A stretch of 64,000 nt of DNA from Priestia endophytica DSM 13796 (GCF_900115845.1 NZ_FOXX01000004.1:248001-312000); one strand, 5' to 3'; counted from the first letter of the stretch, positions 1 to 9,860 are shown. A program made the numbers and translations. The notes: generated by a model from the letters alone, not told the origin.

Positions 1-82
1 TTGAATTCTTATTTCTCCCTTCGTTCTTTTAGGTAAGATGCTACTCTAACAATTATCTCTTAACCTATTATTGAATCATTTT

Positions 83-2824
83 TTAGTGAGATGTCTGCGT
101 TGATTTTCCCTTTTGATTTATCATTTGACGTAAGACGGTTTGCATAATCCCACCGTTATGATAATAATCAACGTCTACAGCATTATCCAAACGTACGATC
201 ACATCAAATTCAAAAGAAGTATGATCTTGACGAATAGCTTTAATTTTTATTTTTTGCTTTGGTTGAATCTCGTTGCATAGCCCTATTGTTTCAAATGTCT
301 CATCACCGACAATCCCAAGTGTTGAAGCATCCTCTCCTTCTATAAACTGAAGAGGAAGCACTCCCATTCCAACTAAGTTGCTGCGATGAATTCTTTCAAA
401 GCTTTGTGCTATTACAGCTTTTATCCCTAGTAGATACGTTCCTTTTGCTGCCCAGTCACGAGAGCTTCCTGTCCCATATTCTTTACCAGCAATAACAACA
501 AGAGGCGTTTTATCTTTTCTGTATGTCATAGCGGCATCGTAAATAGACATAATTTCCCCTGTTGGTAAATACCTGGTTATCCCTCCTTCATAACCTGGCA
601 CCATTCTATTGCGTATTCGAATGTTGGCCAAAGCACCTCGAATCATAACTTCATGATTCCCCCGTCGCGAAGGATAAGAGTTAAAATCTTTTGGACTGAC
701 TCCTTGCTGTTGGAGATACATTCCTGCAGGGCTATCAGACTTTATAGCTCCTGATGGAGAAAGATGGTCAGTTGTAACAGAATTACCAAGTAAAACGAGA
801 GAACGGGCTCCTTTAATATCTTCAATATTTCTAAGTTGTTCAGGTACATCTTTTAAAAACGGCGGTTCTTGAATATAGGTAGAAGATGACTCCCATTCGT
901 ATAAATCTCCTTCTGGTATATGGATTGAATTCCAGCTTTCGTTCGCTGTATATATATTTTGATAACGCTTACGAAAAAGCTCGGGCCGAACTGCATTTCC
1001 GATCCATTCTTGAACTTCTTCAGACGATGGCCAAATATCTTTTAAGTAAACAGGCTCTTTATTTTGATCATAGCCAATTGGATCAATAGTCATATTAATA
1101 TCTACTGTCCCTGCTAGAGCATAAGCAACAACAAGTGGAGGGGACGCTAAGTAATTAGCTTGAATTTGAGGATGTACACGGCCTTCAAAATTTCGATTTC
1201 CTGATAAAACGCCTGCCACAGCTAAATTGTGGTCACTAATAGCTTTACTTACTTCTTCAGAAAGCGGACCTGAGTTTCCAATACAGGTTGCACACCCGTA
1301 TCCCGCAACATGAAAACCTAGTTCCTCCAAATAGCTTAGCAATCTAGACTCTCTTAAATAATCCGTCACTACACGTGAACCAGGTGTTAACGAACTTTTT
1401 ACATAAGGAGCTTTACGAAGACCTTTTTCGATTGCTTTTTTGGCAACTAATCCCGCTGTAATAAGAACATTTGGATTTGATGTATTTGTACAACTTGTAA
1501 TCGCAGCAAGAACAACAGAGCCATTTTTAATAATGGACTCTTCTCCATTCTCATGCTTTACGACCACTTCTTTTGCTAAATCGCTCTCACTAAAACCATA
1601 TCCTCCCTTTTCAACCTTTTCACGCATTACATTACGGTATTCTTTTTTCATCTGAGTTAGTTCAACTCGATCTTGCGGACGTTTAGGACCAGCAAGACAT
1701 GAAACAACAGTAGATAGATCAAGCTCAACTACATCTGAATAAATCGCTTCAGGACTATTTTCATCTAAAAACATTCCTTGAGCTTTGTAATACGCTTCCA
1801 CAAGCTCTATTTGTTCCTCACTACGCCCAATGAGTTTTAAGTAGTTTAGTGTTTCTTGATCTACAGGAAAGAAACCCATTGTTGCCCCATACTCAGGTGC
1901 CATATTGGCTATTGTTGCTCGGTCTGCAGTGCTCATCTTCCCTACACCAGGGCCGAAAAATTCAATAAACTTACCAACAACACCCTTTCTTCGCAGCAAA
2001 TTTGTTACTGTTAATGCTAGATCTGTTGCTGTTGCTCCTTCAGGAAGAGACCCTGTTAGTTTAAACCCAACAACTTCAGGAATACCAAAGTATAAAGGCT
2101 GCCCTAGCATTGCTGCTTCTGCTTCAATTCCTCCTACTCCCCAAGCTACTACTCCTAGTCCATTAACCATTGTTGTATGAGAATCTGTTCCAACAAGAGA
2201 ATCAGTATAAATTTCAATTTCGCCGTCCCTTTCTTTCGTAACCGCAACTGATGATAAATATTCCATATTAATTTGATGCATAATCCCTGTTGCAGGTGGG
2301 ACGACGAGAAGATTGTTAAAAGAGTTTTGAGCCCATTTGAAAAAGCGAAACCGCTCTTTGTTACGTTCAAAATTAATCTTTTCATTTAATTCCATCGCAT
2401 CAGGTCTCCCGAAGTAGTCCACTGTTACGGAATGGTCGACTACAAGGTCAACAGGAATTAATGGATTGACTTTTGAAACATCTTCCCCAATCCGTTTTAC
2501 CGTCTCTCTCATTGCAGCCAAATCAACAATGGCAGGAAGACCTGTTGTGTCGTGCAGAAGGATACGTGAAGGTTTAAAAGGAACTTCTTGGTTGGAATCA
2601 CGTTCAACAGCCCAATTGGCTAACCTTTCCACATGCTCTTTTGTAATATTAATTCCGTCGTATTCCCTTATGACAGATTCGAGCAGTGCTTTTATCGAAT
2701 AAGGCAACCGAGAGATGTTTCCTATCCTCTTTTCCTCTAATGAATTTATTTTGTAATAGCTATAAACTTTTTCCCCCACTTTAAAAGTGGCACGTGTCTT
2801 AAAAACATCTCTTTTCCCATCCAT
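83..2824 (-). CDS. acnA: aconitate hydratase (AcnA/CitB family)
   Basis: Cytosolic 4Fe-4S aconitase interconverting citrate and isocitrate. From ATG 2824 it has 913 residues, close to B. subtilis CitB (909). The cluster cysteines are visible as C445 in ITSCTNTSNP and C511/C514 in GYGCATCIGNSGP, and the C-terminal swivel domain has GSSRDWAAKG and SFERIHRSNL. The frame opens 26 codons earlier, but the 2824 ATG is chosen because AAGGGG lies 9 nt before it and CitB starts similarly. It is divergent from a CcpC-like LysR gene, which suggests regulation by citrate or a related tricarboxylate. The sequence differs clearly from CitB, so it may be a second, catabolic aconitase. Family certain, physiological role inferred. 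Confidence 0.95.
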   Translation of the reverse strand: MDGKRDVFKTRATFKVGEKVYSYYKINSLEEKRIGNISRLPYSIKALLESVIREYDGINITKEHVERLANWAVERDSNQEVPFKPSRILLHDTTGLPAIVDLAAMRETVKRIGEDVSKVNPLIPVDLVVDHSVTVDYFGRPDAMELNEKINFERNKERFRFFKWAQNSFNNLLVVPPATGIMHQINMEYLSSVAVTKERDGEIEIYTDSLVGTDSHTTMVNGLGVVAWGVGGIEAEAAMLGQPLYFGIPEVVGFKLTGSLPEGATATDLALTVTNLLRRKGVVGKFIEFFGPGVGKMSTADRATIANMAPEYGATMGFFPVDQETLNYLKLIGRSEEQIELVEAYYKAQGMFLDENSPEAIYSDVVELDLSTVVSCLAGPKRPQDRVELTQMKKEYRNVMREKVEKGGYGFSESDLAKEVVVKHENGEESIIKNGSVVLAAITSCTNTSNPNVLITAGLVAKKAIEKGLRKAPYVKSSLTPGSRVVTDYLRESRLLSYLEELGFHVAGYGCATCIGNSGPLSEEVSKAISDHNLAVAGVLSGNRNFEGRVHPQIQANYLASPPLVVAYALAGTVDINMTIDPIGYDQNKEPVYLKDIWPSSEEVQEWIGNAVRPELFRKRYQNIYTANESWNSIHIPEGDLYEWESSSTYIQEPPFLKDVPEQLRNIEDIKGARSLVLLGNSVTTDHLSPSGAIKSDSPAGMYLQQQGVSPKDFNSYPSRRGNHEVMIRGALANIRIRNRMVPGYEGGITRYLPTGEIMSIYDAAMTYRKDKTPLVVIAGKEYGTGSSRDWAAKGTYLLGIKAVIAQSFERIHRSNLVGMGVLPLQFIEGEDASTLGIVGDETFETIGLCNEIQPKQKIKIKAIRQDHTSFEFDVIVRLDNAVDVDYYHNGGIMQTVLRQMINQKGKSTQTSH

Positions 2825-2904
2825 ACTTTTCAACCCCTTAGGTCTTTCTCTATTTTCCATAGGTTTATTGTATTGTAAATAAGGAAGTCGTAAAAATATC
2901 AATA

Positions 2905-2924
2905 TTTCATAGTTGTGTATGAAA
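2905..2924. promoter_or_regulatory. inverted repeat in the acnA/lysR divergent intergenic region
   Basis: Arms TTTCATA and TATGAAA flank a 6-bp centre between the divergent aconitase and LysR genes. LysR proteins commonly bind dyads in such divergent promoters, so this is the best operator candidate. No binding evidence exists beyond symmetry and position. Confidence 0.45.
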
Positions 2925-3044
2925 CTTTTTCATGACAAAGGTTTATCCTTCTCCTTTTTTAACGGTGCTTTGTATGCTATTGTTCTAGTAAGCTATCCAT
3001 AAAATAGCCGCCATAAGGACTATTAAGCAAAGGGGGAACATCGC

Positions 3045-3914
3045 GTGGATAATCGTGATTGGCTTATTTTACATACGTTATTTCATGAGAAAAACATCAC
3101 AAAGACAGGAAAAATTCTGTATATTGCTCAACCAACGTTAACAAAGCGTTTAAAACAAATTGAAACAGAGTTAGGGGTAAAAATCGTTGACAGAGGGATA
3201 AAAGGAGTTCAGTTTACGCCTCAAGGAGAATACATTGCAAGACGCGCTGAAGAAGTGCTTCATATCTTTCGTGAGATAAAGGAAGATATTGATAACTTTA
3301 ATCATAGTGTCTCAGGGACGTTAAGATTAGGTGTATCAAACTTTATTAGCAAATACAAACTTCCCATTCTATTAAAGCTGTTTAAGAAGCAATACCCTGA
3401 TGTCGAGTTTCAAGTAGACACAGGTTACAGCAAGGATATTTTTAATTTAGTTTACACTCAATCTTCACATATTGGGTTTATTCGCGGAGAATACAGCTGG
3501 CCAGATCAAAAGCACTTATTATTTGAAGAAGAGTTATGTATAGCATCTAAACATCCCATTCAACTTGACGAGCTTCCCCATTTACCGAGGATTGACTACC
3601 GAACAGATCAGCTATACAAACAGTTAGTGGAAAATTGGTGGACAGAACACTATTCCGAGCCACCGTACATTGCGATGTCTGTTGACCAAGGAGATACATG
3701 CAAGGAGATGGTGTTAAACGGATTAGGTTATGCGATTATGCCCTCCCTCTTCCTCCGTGACATAGAGGATATTCATAAAATTCATCTAAAAGATAAAGAA
3801 GGAAAAAAGATAACTCAAAAGACGTGGATGTTTTATTATAACGAATCAACAGAGTTAAACGTCGTCAGAGCCTTTGTGGATTTTATAAAGGAATTAGATG
3901 TCTATCACCTTTAA
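3045..3914 (+). CDS. LysR-family transcriptional regulator (CcpC/YraN-like)
   Basis: 289 residues from a GTG start with AGGGGG 8 nt upstream. The N-terminal winged HTH spans about residues 1-60 (KTGKILYIAQPTLTKRLKQIE, with the LysR motif QPTLTKRL). The effector-binding domain runs from about 90 to the end (GTLRLGVSNFISKYKLP). Its layout and motifs such as DQGDTCKEMVLNGLGYAIMPS resemble B. subtilis CcpC, the citrate-responsive repressor of citB, and the related YraN. Transcribed divergently from the aconitase with about 220 bp between starts, it most likely controls that gene and itself. The ligand is not known; citrate or aconitate are guesses from context. Confidence 0.88.
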   Translation: MDNRDWLILHTLFHEKNITKTGKILYIAQPTLTKRLKQIETELGVKIVDRGIKGVQFTPQGEYIARRAEEVLHIFREIKEDIDNFNHSVSGTLRLGVSNFISKYKLPILLKLFKKQYPDVEFQVDTGYSKDIFNLVYTQSSHIGFIRGEYSWPDQKHLLFEEELCIASKHPIQLDELPHLPRIDYRTDQLYKQLVENWWTEHYSEPPYIAMSVDQGDTCKEMVLNGLGYAIMPSLFLRDIEDIHKIHLKDKEGKKITQKTWMFYYNESTELNVVRAFVDFIKELDVYHL

Positions 3915-3932
3915 TCCCATGAAAAAATAATA

Positions 3933-4010
3933 AAAGGGACAAGCTAAAGATCAGTCATTCAGGCGTTGTTGAATACAACTCTCTTTCTGTACTAGTCCGT
4001 CCCTTTTTTT
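3933..4010. terminator. possible terminator between convergent lysR and rraA-like genes
   Basis: AAAGGGAC (3933-3940) can pair with GTCCCTTT (3999-4006), followed by a T-run. The loop is long (about 58 nt), so it is a weak bidirectional terminator call. Confidence 0.4.
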
Positions 4011-4036
4011 AATATCTTTCATTTTCACCCTTTCTT

Positions 4037-4651
4037 TTACTTTGAAAGAAAGTGATCTAGATATTTTATAACTTCTTCCCTATCCCCAGAAACCTTCTCT
4101 TCTCTTTTTATATCTAATGCTAATTTATCTAAAGATTTATCAAGAACTTCTTGTTCCATTGCTTGGGGAACTACTACGACCCCATCCCCATCACCAATAA
4201 TAAAATCCCCAGGAGAAATGGTAGCCCCTCCACAAGAAATAGGCACATTTAATTCACCATTCCCTGCTTTTCCACTCGCCGCTACTGTTGTTCCTTTACA
4301 AAAAACCGGAAAGTCTAGTGCTTTAATTCCTTCAAGATCACGGATAACTCCATCGACAACAATTCCTTTAATTCCTAATGTTTTGGCCATGCCTACTATA
4401 AAGTCACCGGCAATCGCTCGATATGTATCCCCTTTTGCATCAACAACTAATACATCTCCTGGTTTAGCTTCTCTAATCGCTCGCAAAAAAATAAGGTTGT
4501 CCCCTACAGGCATTTTAACGGTAAAAGCTCTTCCCGCAACTTTATACTTATCTTGTAATGGCTTGATTGATGAATCTAAATTATTAAGACCTTCCATAGC
4601 ATCAGAAACACAGGTAGTTGGAACCTCTTGGAATTTATTCTCTATATCCAT
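4037..4651 (-). CDS. RraA-like aldolase (4-hydroxy-4-methyl-2-oxoglutarate aldolase/oxaloacetate decarboxylase family)
   Basis: 204 residues, a typical length for the RraA fold. The HMG/CHA aldolase active-site pattern G-x20-R-D is seen around KGIVVDGVIRDLEGI, with the conserved ISCGGATISPGDFIIGDGDGVVVVP segment after it. Family members cleave 4-hydroxy-4-methyl-2-oxoglutarate or 4-carboxy-4-hydroxy-2-oxoadipate to pyruvate, or decarboxylate oxaloacetate. Others of the same fold bind RNase E, which is unlikely here. It lies two genes from the aconitase, consistent with tri- or dicarboxylate catabolism, but it is a separate unit on the far side of the regulator. Substrate unknown. Confidence 0.85.
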   Translation of the reverse strand: MDIENKFQEVPTTCVSDAMEGLNNLDSSIKPLQDKYKVAGRAFTVKMPVGDNLIFLRAIREAKPGDVLVVDAKGDTYRAIAGDFIVGMAKTLGIKGIVVDGVIRDLEGIKALDFPVFCKGTTVAASGKAGNGELNVPISCGGATISPGDFIIGDGDGVVVVPQAMEQEVLDKSLDKLALDIKREEKVSGDREEVIKYLDHFLSK

Positions 4652-5253
4652 CCGTTATCTCTCCTCTTTTCTCAATAAATGCGTTATCTTTGTGAAAACC
4701 AAATGTTCTATCACATATCTTTTTTCTAGCTACATATCTTTATCTTCAGGTTAAGAGATGTTGGATTTATTTTAACGTAGAATTAGATAGTATAAAAATT
4801 GAAACAATTCATACCTAGATATGAATTTTAGGAATACTAGTTTTTACTTTTAATGTGGTACATGAACGCCATAATGACACCTGTCAAACGTGAAAATATC
4901 GTTAACTAAATCATCGAGTAGAATACAGTAGTTGAAGTTTGAATTGTGAACAAGTATCCTCACAACGATTATAAGTCTGTTCTTGTTAGATCACCGGATT
5001 GTAAACAACATTTAAATTGATATTTTGATTCTAAGTAAGGAAGGTCAGCTTTATTTAAAGCGTACAAATTGGAAAAAGGACGTTCAAAAGATTTGCATGT
5101 AAGAATTGAAAATAAATATAAGGGCAACATAATGGTTATTAATTAATCACAGGATTAGATAAAAAATATCGATGAGTATTCCAAATAAATAAAGAGTCGA
5201 AAATTCTCTTGTTCTAATCTGTGATTTTCTAGAAGGAATTGAGGTGTTGAGAT
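4652..5253. other. 602-bp intergenic region with traces of decayed coding
   Basis: No intact gene seen. The + strand carries a short open stretch near 4948-5010 reading NKYPHNDYKSVLVRSPDCK before a stop, then broken frames to about 5145. This looks like a decayed gene I cannot name. The left part must hold the rraA-like promoter and the right part that of cdaS, but no clear sigma-factor boxes were identified. Confidence 0.35.
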
Positions 5254-5874
5254 GTGGACACTCCTAATTGCGATTTCTCCCCAATGAAACAGCAATTGGC
5301 AGAAAGAATACAGCAAATTACGAATGAACTTCAACATAGTTTAGATGTACTAGACAACGAAAGCTATTGTCTTTTAGGGAATTTAGAGGGTATTAAAGAA
5401 AAGTTTATTAACATTGAATCTGTCGCTGCTTCCTTTTATTTAAACTGCTATTTAGCAGCTTTTACAGACAAATATGCGGAGCTATCTATTTGTGTTCAGC
5501 GACTGTCCGACCGGCGTCATGGTGCATTAATCGTCGTAGAACGTCGCGATGCCCTTGACTCTGTCATCCAAAAAGGAACTGATGTAGGAGCCACTTTAAC
5601 TCCTGCATTGTTAGAAGCTATCTTTTACCCTGGAAATCCTCTCCATGATGGTGCTGTACTGATCCGCTCTAACCAAATCGTTTCGGCAGCGAATGTTCTT
5701 CCTCTTACAGCTACCGTTATAAGGGGAAAAAAACTAGGTACCCGCCATCGTGCCGCACTAGGCTTAACAGAACAAAGTGACGCGCTTGTCCTTGTTGTAT
5801 CTGAAGAGACAGGGAGAGTTTCTTTTGCGCTTAACGGAAAACTCTATCCTATTATTACGACTGCCTCCTTATAA
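5254..5874 (+). CDS. cdaS: sporulation-type diadenylate cyclase CdaS
   Basis: Makes cyclic di-AMP from two ATP. 206 residues from GTG with GAGGTG 7 nt upstream; B. subtilis CdaS is 207. The N-terminal YojJ-type helical region (about 1-65, NCDFSPMKQQL), known to restrain activity in the B. subtilis enzyme, precedes the DAC domain with DGA at 132-134 (PLHDGAVLIR) and RHR at 164-166 (LGTRHRAALG). Both catalytic motifs are intact. In B. subtilis this isoform is made in the forespore and affects germination, so its presence implies an endospore-former. It is an isolated unit here with no operon partner. Confidence 0.95.
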   Translation: MDTPNCDFSPMKQQLAERIQQITNELQHSLDVLDNESYCLLGNLEGIKEKFINIESVAASFYLNCYLAAFTDKYAELSICVQRLSDRRHGALIVVERRDALDSVIQKGTDVGATLTPALLEAIFYPGNPLHDGAVLIRSNQIVSAANVLPLTATVIRGKKLGTRHRAALGLTEQSDALVLVVSEETGRVSFALNGKLYPIITTASL

Positions 5875-6054
5875 TGGCTAGTATTACAAATGAATGCTAA
5901 TCATTTTTGAAGTCTTTGATGAAAGGAATACAAGTCTCAACATTCTAAAATTTATTGGTTATATCCCAAATAACTCGTTATAAAAAAGAAGGATTATCGT
6001 AACCTAACGATATAACTCTCCCCCTTTAACATCATATACCTCACAAAAGTCAAA

Positions 6055-6102
6055 AAGGTACAGATCATTTGAGCAATAAGAGATTTGTGCCTTCTATTTT
6101 TA
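6055..6102 (+). terminator. probable rho-independent terminator downstream of cdaS
   Basis: AAGGTACAGATC (6055-6066) pairs with GATTTGTGCCTT (6082-6093) through 12 bp with two G-U pairs, followed by CTATTTTTA. It lies 180 bp after cdaS. The rest of 5875-6307 shows no gene. Confidence 0.55.
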
Positions 6103-6322
6103 TGTCCATTATTAATATATAAGGAATTGAATTTCTCTATGTTTTCTTCGTCTTAAAAACCATACTTTTTGATTACCAAAAAATCTGCTCCTTCTCCTTT
6201 TCTTTTTCAAATTTATATTAAGGTTATTAAGAAAAATGTTCTTCCTTCTTTAATGAAATATATATTTCATGTTATTATTATAAAAGAAATATTTATTTAA
6301 ATAAAAGGTGGAGATTATTTTG

Positions 6323-7699
6323 ATGACAGGTCAAGAAAATGGATTGGTATCCGAAAGCACTCAAACATCAGCAGCTTTATTTAAAAAAGCATGTAAAGTA
6401 ATTCCTGGAGGAGTGACAGCAAATATTAAATATTTTAATCCTCATCCACTAATGATGGAAAAAGGAAAAGGAAGTAAACTATTTGATGTAGATGGAAATG
6501 AATATATTGATTACTTATTATGCTATGGTGCTCTTATTTTAGGCCATGGTCATCATAAAGTATTTGAAGCTGTAACAAAGCAAATGATGGAATCTGGTAC
6601 AACTATCTTCGGTACACCACACAAAATGGAAACAACAATGGCCGAAAAATTAATTGAATTATATCCTGGTATTGAAATGGTTCGCTATACAAACTCAGGC
6701 TTAGAAGCAACACTTTTAGCTATTCGTACGGCTGTTGCCTACACAGGTAAACAGAAAATCGCAAAATTTGAAGGGCACTACCATGGTGGATATGATCAAG
6801 TGCTTGTAAGTGTTAATCCCGATATGGATAGAGCTGGAGAAGCAGCAGCTCCTAAAGCAGTAGGAGAATCAAGAGGATTACCAGATTACTATCTTCAAAA
6901 TACAGTTATTCTCCCCTTTAATGATTTAGAAGCAACAGAGAAGATTCTAAGAGATCATGCACATGAATTAGCGGGTGTTATTCTAGAACCAATTCAAGGG
7001 GGGATTATCCCTGCTAATCAAGATTTTATGACAGGTCTTCGCAAAATTACAGAAGAGCTAAACATCGTATTAATCTTCGACGAAGTAAAAACTGGGTTTA
7101 GATTATCACTTGGTGGTGCACAAAAAATTTATGGAATCAAACCAGATATTACAGCTTTAGGAAAAGTTCTTGGTGGTGGTTTCCCTATAGGAGCTATTGG
7201 TGGGAAGAAAGAGATGATGATGATTAGTTCTGCTAGAGGTAGTCGTGACATTTTAACAGCAGGTGCAGAAAATACCGATAAACAAGACCCTCTATATCAT
7301 AGTGGAACATATAATGGTCATCCAACTATACTTGCAGCAGGATTAGCGACGATTAACGTACTAGAACAAGAAGGTACAATGGACAAATTATTTGCAAGAA
7401 CTCAATTATTAAGAAAACAGTTAGAGGAAGTCTATAAATCTTATGGATTAACGATGCAAACACTTGGCATGGGGAGTATTTTTAATATTATCCTTGGTGA
7501 AGGAAATATAAAAAATTATCGTGATATGAGTCAATCTAATACAAAATTACGAAAACAAATTGATTATGAATTGTTGAAGTTAGGTGTTTATACAAAACCA
7601 CTTAATCGCTATTCCATGTCGGTGGTGCACACTGAAGAAGATATACATCGTACAGTAGCAGCACATGATGAAGCTATCAAACGTGTTTTAAATAAATAA
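6323..7699 (+). CDS. class III PLP aminotransferase (glutamate-1-semialdehyde aminomutase-like)
   Basis: 458 residues from ATG 6323, with AAGGTGGAG 9 nt upstream; the frame opens five codons earlier. Class III fold with the PLP pocket motif IFDEVKTGFR (D253) and Schiff-base lysine K281 in TALGKVLGGGFPIGA. The N-terminus VIPGGVTANIKYFNPHP resembles HemL and its catabolic relatives. It is not beside other hem genes, so it is probably a substrate-specific aminotransferase or aminomutase rather than HemL. An RpiR regulator follows on the same strand beyond a strong terminator and may control it. The substrate cannot be read from the sequence. Confidence 0.85.
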   Translation: MTGQENGLVSESTQTSAALFKKACKVIPGGVTANIKYFNPHPLMMEKGKGSKLFDVDGNEYIDYLLCYGALILGHGHHKVFEAVTKQMMESGTTIFGTPHKMETTMAEKLIELYPGIEMVRYTNSGLEATLLAIRTAVAYTGKQKIAKFEGHYHGGYDQVLVSVNPDMDRAGEAAAPKAVGESRGLPDYYLQNTVILPFNDLEATEKILRDHAHELAGVILEPIQGGIIPANQDFMTGLRKITEELNIVLIFDEVKTGFRLSLGGAQKIYGIKPDITALGKVLGGGFPIGAIGGKKEMMMISSARGSRDILTAGAENTDKQDPLYHSGTYNGHPTILAAGLATINVLEQEGTMDKLFARTQLLRKQLEEVYKSYGLTMQTLGMGSIFNIILGEGNIKNYRDMSQSNTKLRKQIDYELLKLGVYTKPLNRYSMSVVHTEEDIHRTVAAHDEAIKRVLNK

Positions 7700-7720
7700 A
7701 CGTTCTCCATTAAAGAAAAA

Positions 7721-7770
7721 GTAGAGCTATAACAGGTGTTTATCCTTACACCTCTTTATAGCTCTATTTT
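7721..7770 (+). terminator. rho-independent terminator after the class III aminotransferase
   Basis: A long stem (TAGAGCTATAACAGGTGT with ACACCTCTTTATAGCTCTA, two bulges) starts 22 bp after the stop and ends in TTTT. The following 335 bp to the next start hold no gene. A short open stretch at about 7914-7990 (ELAPEDNILKSLIQLIPYTG) may be a coding remnant, which I do not recognise. Confidence 0.85.
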
Positions 7771-8105
7771 CTATTCAATGAGTACAATAGTCTCTTTTTT
7801 TATTAATAACTATTGAATTAAGTAAATAAATTGTTACCAACATGGTTTAGAAAAACTTAAAGGATATATACTATAAGATAATCCTAAAATATGACTTCCC
7901 TTTAAAATAAGGGAAGAATTAGCTCCTGAAGATAACATTTTAAAATCTCTAATTCAACTTATTCCTTATACAGGTTTGCTACGCATTTAGAATGATATAC
8001 AATCTATATAAGATGATTATTTTTAGTTTATAATCATAACTATATCCTTCAAACTAAAGTAATATATTTAATAAAGTTAATAACATAAGGAGATTGTCTA
8101 AGTAT

Positions 8106-8957
8106 ATGGAAAATATATACATACATATTGCAGAGCAGATGCCTAGTATGAGTAAGGCAAATATGAAAATAGCTAAATATATTCTAGAAAACCCTAATAC
8201 AGTTCCTTTTTTAACCGCGGATAAATTAGCAAAAATCACAAAAGTTAGCCATGCCACCGTTGTACGGTTTGCTACTTTTTTAGGTTGTTCTGGTTATCCA
8301 GAGTTACAGCAATATATGCAAAATTCTGCGCAACAACAGTTAACAACAACGGATAGATTAAAAATTTCTAAAGAGGTTTATAACAATGAAGACCAAGGAA
8401 TATATGATATCTTTTTAGATGATATCTCAAACATAAAATCAACTTTTGAGAAATTGGACGTCAAGATGTTTAAACAAGCAGTAGACAAGCTTATACAGTC
8501 TAAAAGAGTGTATATTGTCGCAAATCGAAGTGCTACAGCCTTAGGCGTATTTTTACAATACTACTTTCAATTTCTTTTAGATAAAGTTGAGCTAATACAC
8601 TCACTAGAAAACGTGTCAGAACGTTTGTATGATTTAAATAAGGACGATGTAGTTATTGGTATTAGCTTTGCAAGATATACGAAAAGCACCATACAAGTTC
8701 TAGAATACGCAAAGGAAAGAGAAGCTTCTACTATAGCAATAACTGATAATCTTTTATCACCTCTTATCCCATATGCAGACATGCCATTAACAGCATCCAG
8801 TCAGATGCCTACTTTTATCGATTCATTTGTGGCACCTCTTAGTTTGATAAATGCTCTTATTATATCAGTAGGAAGAGAAAGAGAAGAAAAGTTCCAACAT
8901 AAATTAGAATCTCTTGAAGAAATATGGGAGAAATTCGATATTTTCTATAAGAAATAA
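8106..8957 (+). CDS. RpiR/MurR-family transcriptional regulator
   Basis: 283 residues from ATG 8106. The N-terminal RpiR HTH (about 1-75, LTADKLAKITKVSHATVVRFATFLGCSGYPELQ) is followed by a SIS sugar-phosphate-binding domain (about 120-270, VYIVANRSATALGVFLQYYF). The start is uncertain: AAGGAG lies 13 nt before this ATG and only 1-2 nt before the upstream in-frame TTG at 8094. RpiR proteins sense phosphorylated sugars or amino sugars and usually regulate neighbours. The aminotransferase upstream is the nearest candidate target. Confidence 0.85.
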   Translation: MENIYIHIAEQMPSMSKANMKIAKYILENPNTVPFLTADKLAKITKVSHATVVRFATFLGCSGYPELQQYMQNSAQQQLTTTDRLKISKEVYNNEDQGIYDIFLDDISNIKSTFEKLDVKMFKQAVDKLIQSKRVYIVANRSATALGVFLQYYFQFLLDKVELIHSLENVSERLYDLNKDDVVIGISFARYTKSTIQVLEYAKEREASTIAITDNLLSPLIPYADMPLTASSQMPTFIDSFVAPLSLINALIISVGREREEKFQHKLESLEEIWEKFDIFYKK

Positions 8958-8988
8958 TCTTTAAATGTCTTACAACTACATAGTGAAT

Positions 8989-9040
8989 AAGACAAAGCAG
9001 ATCCATGAAGTATGAAAGCATGCTTTGTCTTATTATATTT
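8989..9040 (+). terminator. terminator after the RpiR gene
   Basis: A perfect 11-bp stem, AAGACAAAGCA (8989-8999) with TGCTTTGTCTT (9021-9031), is followed by a T-rich tract. Confidence 0.8.
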
Positions 9041-9136
9041 TAATCAACACTATTCCTTGAACTCCCCGCCACTTAGCCCTTTCCCCGATTTATTACTCCT
9101 AAAGTGTTTTACATATAAAAAAGATCAAACATATAT

Positions 9137-9653
9137 TTATTTCTTGTCCCCTTCCCCTTCTACAACACACATGTATCCTTCTGGAAAGTTGTCGTTAATC
9201 ATCTTAGCAAGAATGCTTGATGTATGAGGTTTTAATTATGAAGGTTTTAACACAACACAGTTCCCTGTAGCAATGGCTCCTACTAAGGGTGATAGGGCAA
9301 GTTGGAATGGATAGTTGCAAGGTGGTATTACACGTACTAAACCATAAGGCTCTTGATAAATATAGCTTTTAGCTCCAGCATGTGTAGATAGGGTTTTCAC
9401 TTCTTTTGGAGCAGTCCATGAAATAAGATTTTTAAGTGAAAAGTAAATTCACCCCATAATATAAGGTCAATTTCTGCACGTTTCACTTCAAACTTTGGCT
9501 TATTAAGATCCTCTTTTACAATATCTTTTTTATGTAGCACGATGAGTTCCCTTAATTTTTTTTAGCGTTTCAATAAGGAATTGAACATCTTTTATTTTGC
9601 CGCTTCGAAAGAATGAAAGTTATTTGTTTGTAAGCTCTTAAATAGCTGTTCAT
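9137..9653 (-). pseudogene. N-terminal remnant of an aldehyde dehydrogenase (YwdH/AldX type)
   Basis: Reading leftward from ATG 9653 (AAAAGGAGA just upstream) gives NSYLRAYKQITF, a frameshift, then [63 protein letters not shown] and [21 protein letters not shown], ending in ILAKMINDNFPEGYM. These match in order the first third of NAD(P)-dependent fatty-aldehyde dehydrogenases. At least two frameshifts and an internal stop interrupt it, and the catalytic Cys domain is absent. It is non-functional. Family call is confident; exact ends are approximate. Confidence 0.75.
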
Positions 9654-9832
9654 AAAAAATCTCCTTTTAGTTAAATCTTTTCCTACTTCATTTATGTTTT
9701 ATAAAACGACTTCTCATTGGTTACTTAAATTAACAACGGATTTGTGCTTTTTCCTTTCCCGTAAGTATACCTGTACGTCCTGGTCTTAATCTCCTGATAT
9801 TCTTCGTTTTTCATAACCTGTAAATTATGGTA

Positions 9833-9860
9833 AGTTCACATAACACGCATTATCGGAAAT
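9833..9860 (+). repeat. dif-like site 1
   Basis: Arms AGTTCACATAA and TTATCGGAAAT flank the 6-bp centre CACGCA. The first arm matches the XerD-side arm of B. subtilis dif (AGTTTACATAA, read in this direction) at 10 of 11 positions. The 5-bp-spaced palindrome seen at other sites is not recognisable here. A hairpin follows at 9910-9950. Confidence 0.6.

Noticed and set aside
9012-9227. 71-codon open frame on the + strand
   Set aside because: Antisense to the aldehyde dehydrogenase remnant and starting inside a terminator.
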